A DNA stretch of 35,043 nucleotides. It comes from an uncultured Alphaproteobacteria bacterium. Its GTDB lineage: Bacteria; Pseudomonadota; Alphaproteobacteria; HIMB59; GCA-002718135. Of this stretch, positions 25,992 through 33,129 are shown one piece after another; the stretch's first letter is position 1, and each line of letters starts with the position of its first letter. The stretch spans positions 1 to 35,043 of the forward strand of contig CABZCZ010000014.1 in the NCBI GenBank assembly GCA_902524385.1, in the 5' to 3' direction. Both the position numbers and the translations under genes were made by a program. The notes below the pieces were generated by a model, which saw nothing but the letters and a program-made list of their open reading frames with translations, was not told the origin of the DNA and did not search any database.

Positions 25992-27464
25992 ATGTCTGAA
26001 ATTCAAACCTACAAATTTTATGCAGGAAATAAATGGCATGACCCTTCTTCTGAAAAATATTTTGAAAGTGAGGATCCATCTATAGGTAAAGTATGGGCAA
26101 GGGTCCCTGACTGTAATGAAAAAGATATTAATCTTGCAGTATTATCTGCTAAACATGCTTATTATGATGGTCCTTATGGTAAAATGCATCCAGCAGAAAG
26201 AGGGAGAGCATTAACTAGAATTGGAGATATTATTGCTAAAAATGCAGAACGCATTGGACAGATAGAAACTAAAGACAACGGCAAACTACCAAAAAATATC
26301 ACTCCTTCTTTAACCAGCTGGCAGACTGAGAGTTTTTATTATTATGCAGGCATGTGTGACAAGTATGAAGGTAGATTGATACCTTCAGAGGTTCCATATA
26401 TGCATAATTATTTAAAATGGGAACCATTTGGAGTTGTTGCACTTATTCTTCCTTGGAATTCACCTATTGGAACATTGATCTGGAAATTAGCGCCGGCAAT
26501 AGCTGCAGGCAATACAGTTGTAATTAAACCATCAGAAAGAGCATCGTGCTCTACATTAGAGTTGATGAAAATTTTAGAAGAAGCCGATCTACCAGAAGGT
26601 TTGATTAATGTTGTTACTGGTTTTGGTTCTACAACCGGAGCACCTCTTATTGAACACCGAGATGTTAGAATGATAAGTTTTACAGGTGGAACAAAAGGGG
26701 GGAGTGCAGCAAGTTTAAGTGCATCCAAAAATGTTAAACCTATTATTATGGAGCTAGGAGGAAAATCACCACAAATTATATTTAAAGATGCTGATTTAAC
26801 TTTATCAGTTAATGGAGTTGTATCAGGAATCTTTCCAGTTTCAGGTCACAGCTGTATTTCAGGATCAAGAATACTAGTACATAAAGATATAAAAGATAAA
26901 TTTACTTATAATTTATTAGAAGTTGTAAAAAAGGCTAAAGTAGGTCACCCAAATAATTCTGAAACTCAAATTGGCCCTATAGCAAATAAAGAACAATATG
27001 ATTTTATTTTATCTAAAATAGAATCTGCAGAAAAAAGAGGTTTAAAATTATTAATTGATGGAAGAAAAGAACAAAAATCTAAAGGATACTATATTGGACC
27101 AACTATTTTTGATAATGTTCCAAATGAAGATGATCTAGCTCAAAATGAAGTATTTGGACCTGTCGCCTCAATACAAACTTGGGAGGATGAAGATGAAGTA
27201 ATTAAAATTGCAAACGATACTATTTATGGGCTTGCAGCAGGTATTTGGACTAAAGATACTAATAAAGCTATACGTTTAGCAGATAAGATAGAAGCTGGAA
27301 CTGTTTATATAAATAATTATTTTAATGCCTCTACTCAATCTCCAGTTGGAGGCTTCAAGCAATCAGGATACGGTCGTGAAAATGGATGGGAGGGAATGCA
27401 AAGTTACATGCAGACTAAATCTACTTGGCTAGCTACCAATCCATTTCAACCAAACCCATTTTAA
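25992..27464 (+). CDS. NAD(P)+-dependent aldehyde dehydrogenase (second copy)
   Basis: The 490-residue ALDH has PWNSP (154-158), VIKPSERAS, FTGGTKGG, general-base Glu254 in MELGGKSPQ, nucleophile Cys288 in SGHSCISGSR, NEVFGPVASI and FGGFKQSGYG-like ending (here GGFKQSGYGRENG). All catalytic residues are present and the length is normal. It follows the GMC oxidoreductase on the same strand and probably shares its transcript, suggesting that it removes the aldehyde formed there. It also converges with the crotonase end of the minus-strand demethylation operon, seven bases away. It could therefore serve the aldehyde made by that operon's ThDP enzyme. Both links are inference. Confidence 0.93.
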   Translation: MSEIQTYKFYAGNKWHDPSSEKYFESEDPSIGKVWARVPDCNEKDINLAVLSAKHAYYDGPYGKMHPAERGRALTRIGDIIAKNAERIGQIETKDNGKLPKNITPSLTSWQTESFYYYAGMCDKYEGRLIPSEVPYMHNYLKWEPFGVVALILPWNSPIGTLIWKLAPAIAAGNTVVIKPSERASCSTLELMKILEEADLPEGLINVVTGFGSTTGAPLIEHRDVRMISFTGGTKGGSAASLSASKNVKPIIMELGGKSPQIIFKDADLTLSVNGVVSGIFPVSGHSCISGSRILVHKDIKDKFTYNLLEVVKKAKVGHPNNSETQIGPIANKEQYDFILSKIESAEKRGLKLLIDGRKEQKSKGYYIGPTIFDNVPNEDDLAQNEVFGPVASIQTWEDEDEVIKIANDTIYGLAAGIWTKDTNKAIRLADKIEAGTVYINNYFNASTQSPVGGFKQSGYGRENGWEGMQSYMQTKSTWLATNPFQPNPF

Positions 27465-27471
27465 AAAGTAA

Positions 27472-28263
27472 TTATTCTTTCCAGTTTGGTTCTCTTTTTT
27501 CTAAAAAAGCTTCAATACCTTCCTTGGAATCATCATGTAACATATTTTCTGTCATAACCTTTGAAGTAAAAGTATATGCGTCTTCTAAATTCATATCTTT
27601 TTGTTTGTAAAAAGCTTCTTTACCAATTTTAATAGTATTAAAAGATTTAGACGATATTTTTTTAGCAATTTGAAATACATTTTCTCTTAAAAAATCTTCT
27701 TCAAAGACATCATTTATTAAACCAATCCTTAATGCTTTATTTGCATCAATAAGATCTCCAGTGAGAAGCATTTCCATTGCTTGCTTTTTACCTACAGTTC
27801 TTGATAGTGGAACCATTGGTGTAGAACAAAATAATCCAATATTAACACCAGGTGTTGCATATTTTGCTTTACTACTTGAGTAAGCTAAATCACAGCTAGA
27901 AATTAACTGACAGCCTGCTGCAGTAGCAATACCATCAACCATAGCTATAACTGGTTTATTATTTTTATTAATTTTCAGCATAAGTTGAGAGCACATTTGA
28001 AATATTTTTTTAAAATAGCTTTCACCTTTGTCATTTTTCAATCTTTGTGAATTTAAATCTTTTAAATTATGTCCTGCACAAAAAATATTACCTTTTGAGG
28101 ATAAAATAATTACTTTTACATCATTATCTTTATCAGCAATGTCTAGCGCTGATGTTAATTCATTGATCATGTTTTCGCTTAAAGTGTTTTGGTTTTTCTG
28201 GTCATTAAGAATAATATTAAAAATATTATTATTTTTTTCGATTAATATTAGATTTAAATTCAT
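27472..28263 (-). CDS. Crotonase-fold protein, ECHDC3-like
   Basis: The 263-residue protein has the crotonase oxyanion-hole elements FCAGHNLKDL (61-70) and DGIATAAGCQLISSCDLAY (110-128). ATPGVNIGLFCSTP (136-149) is almost a signature of ECHDC3. In true enoyl-CoA hydratases two glutamates lie at the equivalents of residues 119 and 139. Here they are Gln119 and Gly139. Classical hydration of an enoyl-CoA is therefore unlikely, and another acyl-CoA reaction or binding role is expected. DmdD, the methylthioacryloyl-CoA hydratase of DMSP degradation, is from the same superfamily but uses the glutamates. The ATG directly abuts the OsmC stop, so it is the last gene of the operon. Confidence 0.88.
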   Translation of the reverse strand: MNLNLILIEKNNNIFNIILNDQKNQNTLSENMINELTSALDIADKDNDVKVIILSSKGNIFCAGHNLKDLNSQRLKNDKGESYFKKIFQMCSQLMLKINKNNKPVIAMVDGIATAAGCQLISSCDLAYSSSKAKYATPGVNIGLFCSTPMVPLSRTVGKKQAMEMLLTGDLIDANKALRIGLINDVFEEDFLRENVFQIAKKISSKSFNTIKIGKEAFYKQKDMNLEDAYTFTSKVMTENMLHDDSKEGIEAFLEKREPNWKE

Positions 28264-28710
28264 TTAATTGATTTGAATTTCAACATCTTTAGATAGTGAA
28301 TTAGCGATAAAACAATACTTATGTGATCTCTCTTTCATCTTTTTCATTTCTTCATCAGAAATATTAAAATTATCTTCAAATACTATAGCTGGATTTAGTT
28401 CTATTTTATTGACGTACATTCTTCCTTCTGCATTTTTTCCTAAATACGAAATTGCTTTGTCTTTATAATTTATAACTGGCCATTTCATTTTTGCAGCTAA
28501 AGCTAAGAATGTCATCATAAAACAACTACTTACAGCTGCAGCTAGTTTCTGTTCTGGATTAATATTAGTTTCACTCCCTCCATAATCTGGAGATGATCCT
28601 GCATCAATTGATGTATTTTCGTTAAGTATTACCGTGTGATCAGTTAAGTACTTTCCAAATTCAAGTTTTTGATCTCCTAATTCCCACTTTAATTCGATTG
28701 AATGACTCAT
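28264..28710 (-). CDS. OsmC-family peroxidase-like protein
   Basis: I choose the ATG at 28710 rather than an upstream one at 28758. It gives MSHSIELKWELG, a normal OsmC N-terminus, and avoids a 47-base overlap with the demethylase gene. The 148-residue protein has EQKLAAAVSSCFMMTFLALA with Cys63 and HKYCFIANSL with Cys133, the reactive cysteine pair of OsmC/Ohr proteins. The family reduces organic hydroperoxides with thiols, and members of the YhfA/OsmC branch have other or unknown roles. Placed between a demethylase and a crotonase, it might protect thiol intermediates such as methylthio compounds, which is inference. It is cytosolic. Confidence 0.85.
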   Translation of the reverse strand: MSHSIELKWELGDQKLEFGKYLTDHTVILNENTSIDAGSSPDYGGSETNINPEQKLAAAVSSCFMMTFLALAAKMKWPVINYKDKAISYLGKNAEGRMYVNKIELNPAIVFEDNFNISDEEMKKMKERSHKYCFIANSLSKDVEIQIN

Positions 28711-28711
28711 T

Positions 28712-29833
28712 TTAAGAATAATTAAAAGGCAAGGAACAAACTTTACCTTTTCTCTCAATATTGTCTGGTGTTAATACAATAACATCCTGCCCATCATTCC
28801 AATAATCTCTATCAACCATTGATAGTCCAATATTGGTTTTTAAAAAAGGTGAATAAATGCCAGAGGTAATATTACCAATTTGAAATCTATTTTTTGAGTA
28901 TACTGGAAAAGGTATTGAGCATGGAGGAGTCGGGGACCCATCAAAAGTAATTCCTTTTATTTTTTTTTCTATTCCATTTCTTAATATTTTTTTTAGTGCA
29001 TTTTTTCCTATGAAATCATGAGATAAATCATTACAATATTCATCAAATCCACATTCAATTGGATTATTTTCTAAAGTAAATTCATTACCATAGGATAATA
29101 AACCACCTTCTATTCTATCAATTAAATTTGGACAACCAGGAGAAATATTAAAATCTTTTCCAGCTCCCCATATTGTTTCCCAAAGTTTTTTTCCTAAACC
29201 AAAACCTTTAAGATAAATTTCAAACCCATCTTGTTTACTATAACCTGATCTTGCAATTATCTGTTTTGTTCCTTCAAACTCAAAAAAAGAAAAATGAAAG
29301 AATTTTAATTTTTTAATTTTTTGACCAAATATAGAAGACATTAATTCTTCAGATTTTGGCCCTTGAATCGCTAAGGGGTAAACATCAGGCTCAATAATAT
29401 TAACTTTAAAACTTCTTCCTACCGCTAATCCTTTTGCCCAAAGTAGAACATCTGAATCTGCAACTGATAACCAATATTTATTTTCACTTAATTTTAAAAG
29501 AACAGGATCATTAATCATCCCTGCATTTTCATCAATCATTGGATAATAATAACATTTACCAATTGGCATATGCTTAATAGATCTAGGTGACATAAGCTCA
29601 ACTAATTTTTCAGAATCAACTCCCTCTATTTGAACTTGCCTTTGACAAGATACATCCCATATCTGAGTATTTTGAGATAAGTGCCAATAATCTTCTTCTA
29701 CTGTTGCTTTATATGATTTTGGAAGAAGCATATGATTTACGACAGTAAAACCACTTACACCAGCTTCAATTACTTTTTCTGTATAAGGAGTTCTCCTAAT
29801 ACGTCTTGACATGTTTAATCCTGAACTACTCAT
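28712..29833 (-). CDS. dmdA: DmdA-family tetrahydrofolate-dependent demethylase (DMSP demethylase-like)
   Basis: The start at 29833 gives 373 residues and avoids overlap with the preceding gene. An in-frame ATG at 29863 would add ten residues. Seen: SRRIRRTPYTEKV (9-21), YNHM-like VVNHMLLP, DYWHL, IWDVSCQRQVQI (58-69), ADSDVLLWAKGLAVG, PLAIQGPKS, RSGYSKQDGFEIY, GCPNLIDRIEGGLLSYGN and a final KVCSLPF. This is the pattern of DmdA rather than of glycine-cleavage T protein. The Asp-Asp pair of GcvT reads Asn108-Asp109 here. DmdA moves one methyl from DMSP to tetrahydrofolate, leaving methylmercaptopropionate. Its place between a transthyretin-like protein and OsmC is unusual. The family is confident, the substrate less so. 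Confidence 0.8.
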   Translation of the reverse strand: MSSSGLNMSRRIRRTPYTEKVIEAGVSGFTVVNHMLLPKSYKATVEEDYWHLSQNTQIWDVSCQRQVQIEGVDSEKLVELMSPRSIKHMPIGKCYYYPMIDENAGMINDPVLLKLSENKYWLSVADSDVLLWAKGLAVGRSFKVNIIEPDVYPLAIQGPKSEELMSSIFGQKIKKLKFFHFSFFEFEGTKQIIARSGYSKQDGFEIYLKGFGLGKKLWETIWGAGKDFNISPGCPNLIDRIEGGLLSYGNEFTLENNPIECGFDEYCNDLSHDFIGKNALKKILRNGIEKKIKGITFDGSPTPPCSIPFPVYSKNRFQIGNITSGIYSPFLKTNIGLSMVDRDYWNDGQDVIVLTPDNIERKGKVCSLPFNYS

Positions 29834-29834
29834 T

Positions 29835-30170
29835 TTATTTAGACCACCAAATTGAATAACCATTTGGTGAAATGATTAATGGTATATGATATTTTTTTTC
29901 TGAATCTTTCATTTTAAATTTAACACTTATTGAATTAATTATTTCACTAGTATTTCTAAAATATTTACCAGAATTAATTATCATTTCATAATCACTTTCA
30001 CAATCTTCTTTCGTTAATTCAAATTCTTTAAGCATTCTACCAGAGCTATCTGTTTTATCTTCTAGAAATACAACTTTGTTATCATTATTTGATTTATAAA
30101 TTATAATTTCTACATCACCTGCATGCGTACCATCTATCGAGTTTAGTAAATGTGTCGAAAAAATAGCCAT
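29835..30170 (-). CDS. Transthyretin-like / 5-hydroxyisourate-hydrolase-related small protein
   Basis: The 111-residue protein follows the HIUase/transthyretin fold. It starts FSTHLLNSIDGTHAGDVEI with His7, has TDSSGRMLKEF with Arg45, and YHIPLIISPNGYS with His95. These are the positions of the three catalytic residues of HIUase. The diagnostic C-terminal YRGS tetrapeptide is replaced by YSIWWSK, so hydrolysis of 5-hydroxyisourate is doubtful. No uricase, OHCU decarboxylase or allantoinase is nearby. It lies three bases after the ThDP enzyme and one base before the DmdA-family gene. A role in that pathway, perhaps as a hydrolase or binding protein, is likely but unknown. Confidence 0.8.
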   Translation of the reverse strand: MAIFSTHLLNSIDGTHAGDVEIIIYKSNNDNKVVFLEDKTDSSGRMLKEFELTKEDCESDYEMIINSGKYFRNTSEIINSISVKFKMKDSEKKYHIPLIISPNGYSIWWSK

Positions 30171-30173
30171 AAA

Positions 30174-31916
30174 TTACTCTATAGAAGCTTTATCTCTTTT
30201 ATCGCTGACTGCAGCAACTATTGGACTAATAACACCTTTAGCCTTAACATTAACACAAGCAGTTTTACCACTTTCTAACGCTCTTTTTAATGCAGGACCT
30301 AAATCTTCTCTTTTAGTAACTAATTCTCCATGTCCTCCAAAACCTTCAAAAATAGAATGAAATGGAATATCTCTGAAATCAGTTGCAAAGTGTTTCCCAC
30401 TTTCAAATAACCTTTCTTGTTGTTGAGAAATACAGTCAAGGCCTCCATTGTTATCTATTACTACAACAATGGGCTTTTTTTCTTGAAATGCAGCTTCAAT
30501 TGATAATCCACCAGATAAAAATGCACCATCTCCACTTATTAAAACAACATTAGAATTAGGATTAAGATTTTTTGCTGATACTGCAAAAGGAACTCCAACA
30601 CCTAACATACTGAAAGTGCCTGGATGTAATATTCCGCCAAGTTTTTTACCTTTTGATCCAGCAATATTAATTGCAATCTCGGACCAGAAATGCGTGTTAC
30701 CACCATCAATAACTAACCAATCATTTTCTGTTAATACCTCTTGAACATCTAAAGCTAATTGAAGAGGATGAATTTTTCCGCCATTTTTTTTGGCATCTTC
30801 AGTTTCTTCTTTTAAATCATCTAATGTTTTATCAATCCAATTTTTTTTCTCTTTTTTATTCTTATCAAACCATTCATCGTTTAATTTCCATTTACTGTTT
30901 TTCTTTAATTCTATAAGTTTATCTAAAAAGACTCCAGGATCACAAAGTAAGTTAATATCTGCAGCTCTATTTAATTCTATTTCTTCATGCGATCCATTAA
31001 TACAGACAAGCTTAATACTTTTTGGAAAAAGTGGAGGATTACCAAAATTCATCTGATTATCAAGACGCGCACCAATCATAAGAACCAAATCTGATTCATT
31101 AAGGGCCATTTTTGATGGAGGATATTGATGAATATCTGCTAGACCCATGTATGTATCCGCCTCTTCTCCTAAAAGCTTTTGATGGTATGGTATATTAAAT
31201 ATTGGAATGTTTAATTCAAAACCAGCTTGCTCTAATTTTTTTTCTGCATTAGACCACCAAACACCATGCCCTCCAATAAAAACTGGTTTTTGAGCATTAA
31301 TTGCTAGATTAAATATTTCATTTAAACTCTCAGGATCAGGCCAAGCTTTGGTTAATGGTTTTTTTTGATGAGTAAAAGGTCTTTCTTCTAAACCTGCATC
31401 ATCAGCAAATGATGAAAACATTATATCTACTGGCACACTTAAATGTACTGCTCCTGGATAGCCATTTGTTGCAATTCTATATGCTCTATCTACAAACTCT
31501 CTTATTCTGTTGCCGTCTGTTATACTTGCACTGTATTTTGTTAAAGGTGCTGCAATAGATACGTCATCTATTTCCTTAAAACCGCCTGCCCCTTGTCTTT
31601 TTAAGCTACTTGATCCAGTTATAAAAATAACAGGTGATCTTTCACCCCAAGCTTCCATCATTGATGGTACTGCATTTGCAAAACCTTCTGGTCCTACAAT
31701 ACAAACGGATGGTTTTCTCGATATTCTAGTATGACCATCAGCTAAATGACCAGCAATTTGTTCATGAGGACAATTAATTACATTAATTTGACACTCCATA
31801 AATCCTTCAAGTGCTGGATTACAAAAACCTCCAGAAAGTGTAAAAACATTTTCAATACCTTTGTCTCTAAGAGCTCTTGCAACTAATGCACCACCTCTAA
31901 TCTTTTTACCTCCCAT
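30174..31916 (-). CDS. Thiamine-diphosphate-dependent decarboxylase/lyase (acetolactate-synthase-like)
   Basis: The 580-residue protein has the three ThDP-enzyme domains. The N-terminal Pyr domain carries the cofactor-activating Glu52 in PHEQIAGHLADGHTR, the middle domain contains GLADIHQYPP and LVLMIGARLD, and the C-terminal PP domain has the metal/ThDP motif GDGAFLS...NN (462-490). It is not the biosynthetic acetohydroxyacid synthase by context, since no IlvN or IlvC is nearby. Relatives include benzoylformate decarboxylase, 2-hydroxyacyl-CoA lyase and sulfoacetaldehyde acetyltransferase. It begins one base after the FMN 2-hydroxyacid dehydrogenase. The expected reaction is therefore decarboxylation or C-C cleavage of the 2-oxo acid that enzyme forms. 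The precise substrate is unknown. Confidence 0.87.
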   Translation of the reverse strand: MGGKKIRGGALVARALRDKGIENVFTLSGGFCNPALEGFMECQINVINCPHEQIAGHLADGHTRISRKPSVCIVGPEGFANAVPSMMEAWGERSPVIFITGSSSLKRQGAGGFKEIDDVSIAAPLTKYSASITDGNRIREFVDRAYRIATNGYPGAVHLSVPVDIMFSSFADDAGLEERPFTHQKKPLTKAWPDPESLNEIFNLAINAQKPVFIGGHGVWWSNAEKKLEQAGFELNIPIFNIPYHQKLLGEEADTYMGLADIHQYPPSKMALNESDLVLMIGARLDNQMNFGNPPLFPKSIKLVCINGSHEEIELNRAADINLLCDPGVFLDKLIELKKNSKWKLNDEWFDKNKKEKKNWIDKTLDDLKEETEDAKKNGGKIHPLQLALDVQEVLTENDWLVIDGGNTHFWSEIAINIAGSKGKKLGGILHPGTFSMLGVGVPFAVSAKNLNPNSNVVLISGDGAFLSGGLSIEAAFQEKKPIVVVIDNNGGLDCISQQQERLFESGKHFATDFRDIPFHSIFEGFGGHGELVTKREDLGPALKRALESGKTACVNVKAKGVISPIVAAVSDKRDKASIE

Positions 31917-31917
31917 C

Positions 31918-33081
31918 TTAATACTTTATATCCTTAAAAAATTTCTCTGCTATAATTTTTTTATCAACTTCATTTATATCTGTTAATCCTACTAAGCCAA
32001 GATTAGTACTTAACTCCTCTTTAATTAAGTTGATAATTCTTCGCAGACCTCTTGAACCATCTGCGCCAATGGCATACATTAGAGGTCTGCCAAACATAAC
32101 AAAATCAGCTCCTAGAGCTAATGCACGTAAAATATCACTACCACTTCTAATACCACTATCAAAAAGTATTGGAAAACCATCTCCCAAAGCTTTTCGAATT
32201 AATGGTAAAGCATTAATAGAAGCAGTAGCACTATCTAATTGCCTTCCACCATGATTAGATACTTGAATTGCATCAGCACCGGCTTCTTTAATTTTTAAAG
32301 CATCTTCAGAATTCATTACTCCTTTGATTATTAATTTTCCTTTCCATGTGTCTCTAACCCTTTTTAGAGTATTCCAATCAGTTGCTCCTCTACTTTCTTT
32401 TCGTCTAAAAATTTGATCACCACTTTTAGAAGTAACATAATTCATTGGTTTTGGTGCTCCTTTTAATAAAGTTGTTAAACTCCATTGAGGATGTAGTGCA
32501 AAATCTAAAAATTGTTTTGGACCTATTTTAAATGGATAGCCAAAACCATTTCTGTCATCTCTTGCTCTTCTTGAAAGAATAGGCACATCAACAGTAAGAA
32601 TTAAAACTTTGTATCCAATATTTTCTGCTCTTTTTAATAATTCCATAATAAATTCTTCACTTTGAAAAATATATATCTGCATCCACGAATGACCTTCTGA
32701 AAAAGTAAACATATCTTCAAGTGTTGTACTAGATGCCATTGAGACACATGTTGGAATATTATTATATGCACTTTCTTTTGCTATCATTTTATCTGCTTCA
32801 GGCCATGAAAGATTTGTCATTCCCATTGGAGCAAATCCAAATGGATAATTAAAATTAAAATCAATTATTTTTTTACTTAAATTTCTATTTTCGACATTTC
32901 TAAAAACCTTAGGTTCAAGTCTAATTTGATCTAATGCTGTACTATTGATTTCTGCAAGTTTATCATCTCCTGATGCTCCATCAATAAAATCAAAGACTAA
33001 TTTTGGTAATCTTTTTTTAGATAATCTTATTGCATCATCTATTGTATGGATTTTAGAGCTAGGTTTAATGAGATCATTCAT
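31918..33081 (-). CDS. FMN-dependent 2-hydroxyacid dehydrogenase/oxidase (LldD/GOX/mandelate-dehydrogenase family)
   Basis: The 387-residue TIM-barrel flavoprotein has FGFAPMGMTNL, QIYIF with Tyr137, TVDVPILSRR, the FMN-binding Lys253 in LIIKGVM, catalytic His277 and Arg280 in VSNHGGRQLD, and FDSGIRSGSDILRALALGAD. These oxidise an L-2-hydroxy acid to the 2-oxo acid, passing electrons to quinone or oxygen. At the position of the substrate-carboxylate-binding Tyr24 of glycolate oxidase the sequence reads Phe32 (DFIDGAS), which may mark a different substrate. It heads a six-gene run with 0-3 base gaps and is followed by a ThDP enzyme. This is the same pairing as mandelate dehydrogenase with benzoylformate decarboxylase. 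Confidence 0.9.
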   Translation of the reverse strand: MNDLIKPSSKIHTIDDAIRLSKKRLPKLVFDFIDGASGDDKLAEINSTALDQIRLEPKVFRNVENRNLSKKIIDFNFNYPFGFAPMGMTNLSWPEADKMIAKESAYNNIPTCVSMASSTTLEDMFTFSEGHSWMQIYIFQSEEFIMELLKRAENIGYKVLILTVDVPILSRRARDDRNGFGYPFKIGPKQFLDFALHPQWSLTTLLKGAPKPMNYVTSKSGDQIFRRKESRGATDWNTLKRVRDTWKGKLIIKGVMNSEDALKIKEAGADAIQVSNHGGRQLDSATASINALPLIRKALGDGFPILFDSGIRSGSDILRALALGADFVMFGRPLMYAIGADGSRGLRRIINLIKEELSTNLGLVGLTDINEVDKKIIAEKFFKDIKY

Positions 33082-33129
33082 TTTAATATTTGTATTCTAA
33101 TATAATTTATAATTCTATTATAAAATATG
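33082..33129 (-). promoter_or_regulatory. Probable promoter region of the six-gene minus-strand operon
   Basis: Forty-eight AT-rich bases separate the upstream GcvT-fold gene from the FMN dehydrogenase gene, the second-largest gap on this strand side. Reading the - strand, TATAAT occurs at 33122-33117, 35 bases before the ATG, with further TATAAA and TATATT words nearer the start. No -35 box or operator repeat is evident. Read-through from upstream is also possible. Confidence 0.4.

Noticed and set aside
26408-26728. Antisense open frame of 106 codons inside the second aldehyde dehydrogenase
   Set aside because: It lies wholly opposite a gene with all catalytic motifs, has no recognisable domain and looks like a codon-bias shadow.
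28711-28758. Longer OsmC start at 28758
   Set aside because: It would overlap the demethylase gene by 47 bases and adds a hydrophobic stretch unlike OsmC. The ATG at 28710 gives the family N-terminus.
29834-29863. Longer DmdA-family start at 29863
   Set aside because: It would overlap the transthyretin-like gene, while the ATG at 29833 lies one base after its stop and precedes the conserved SRR region.
29835-30170. Assignment as true 5-hydroxyisourate hydrolase of uric acid degradation
   Set aside because: The YRGS end is missing and no other uric acid degradation gene is present, so only family-level naming is kept.
30790-31056. Plus-strand open frame of 88 codons opposite the ThDP enzyme
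   Set aside because: Low-complexity Ser/Phe/Leu translation typical of the complement of AT-rich coding sequence. No start context or family.
30174-31916. Assignment as biosynthetic acetolactate synthase (ilvB)
   Set aside because: No small subunit or ilvC follows. The neighbours are a 2-hydroxyacid dehydrogenase and demethylases, which point to catabolism.
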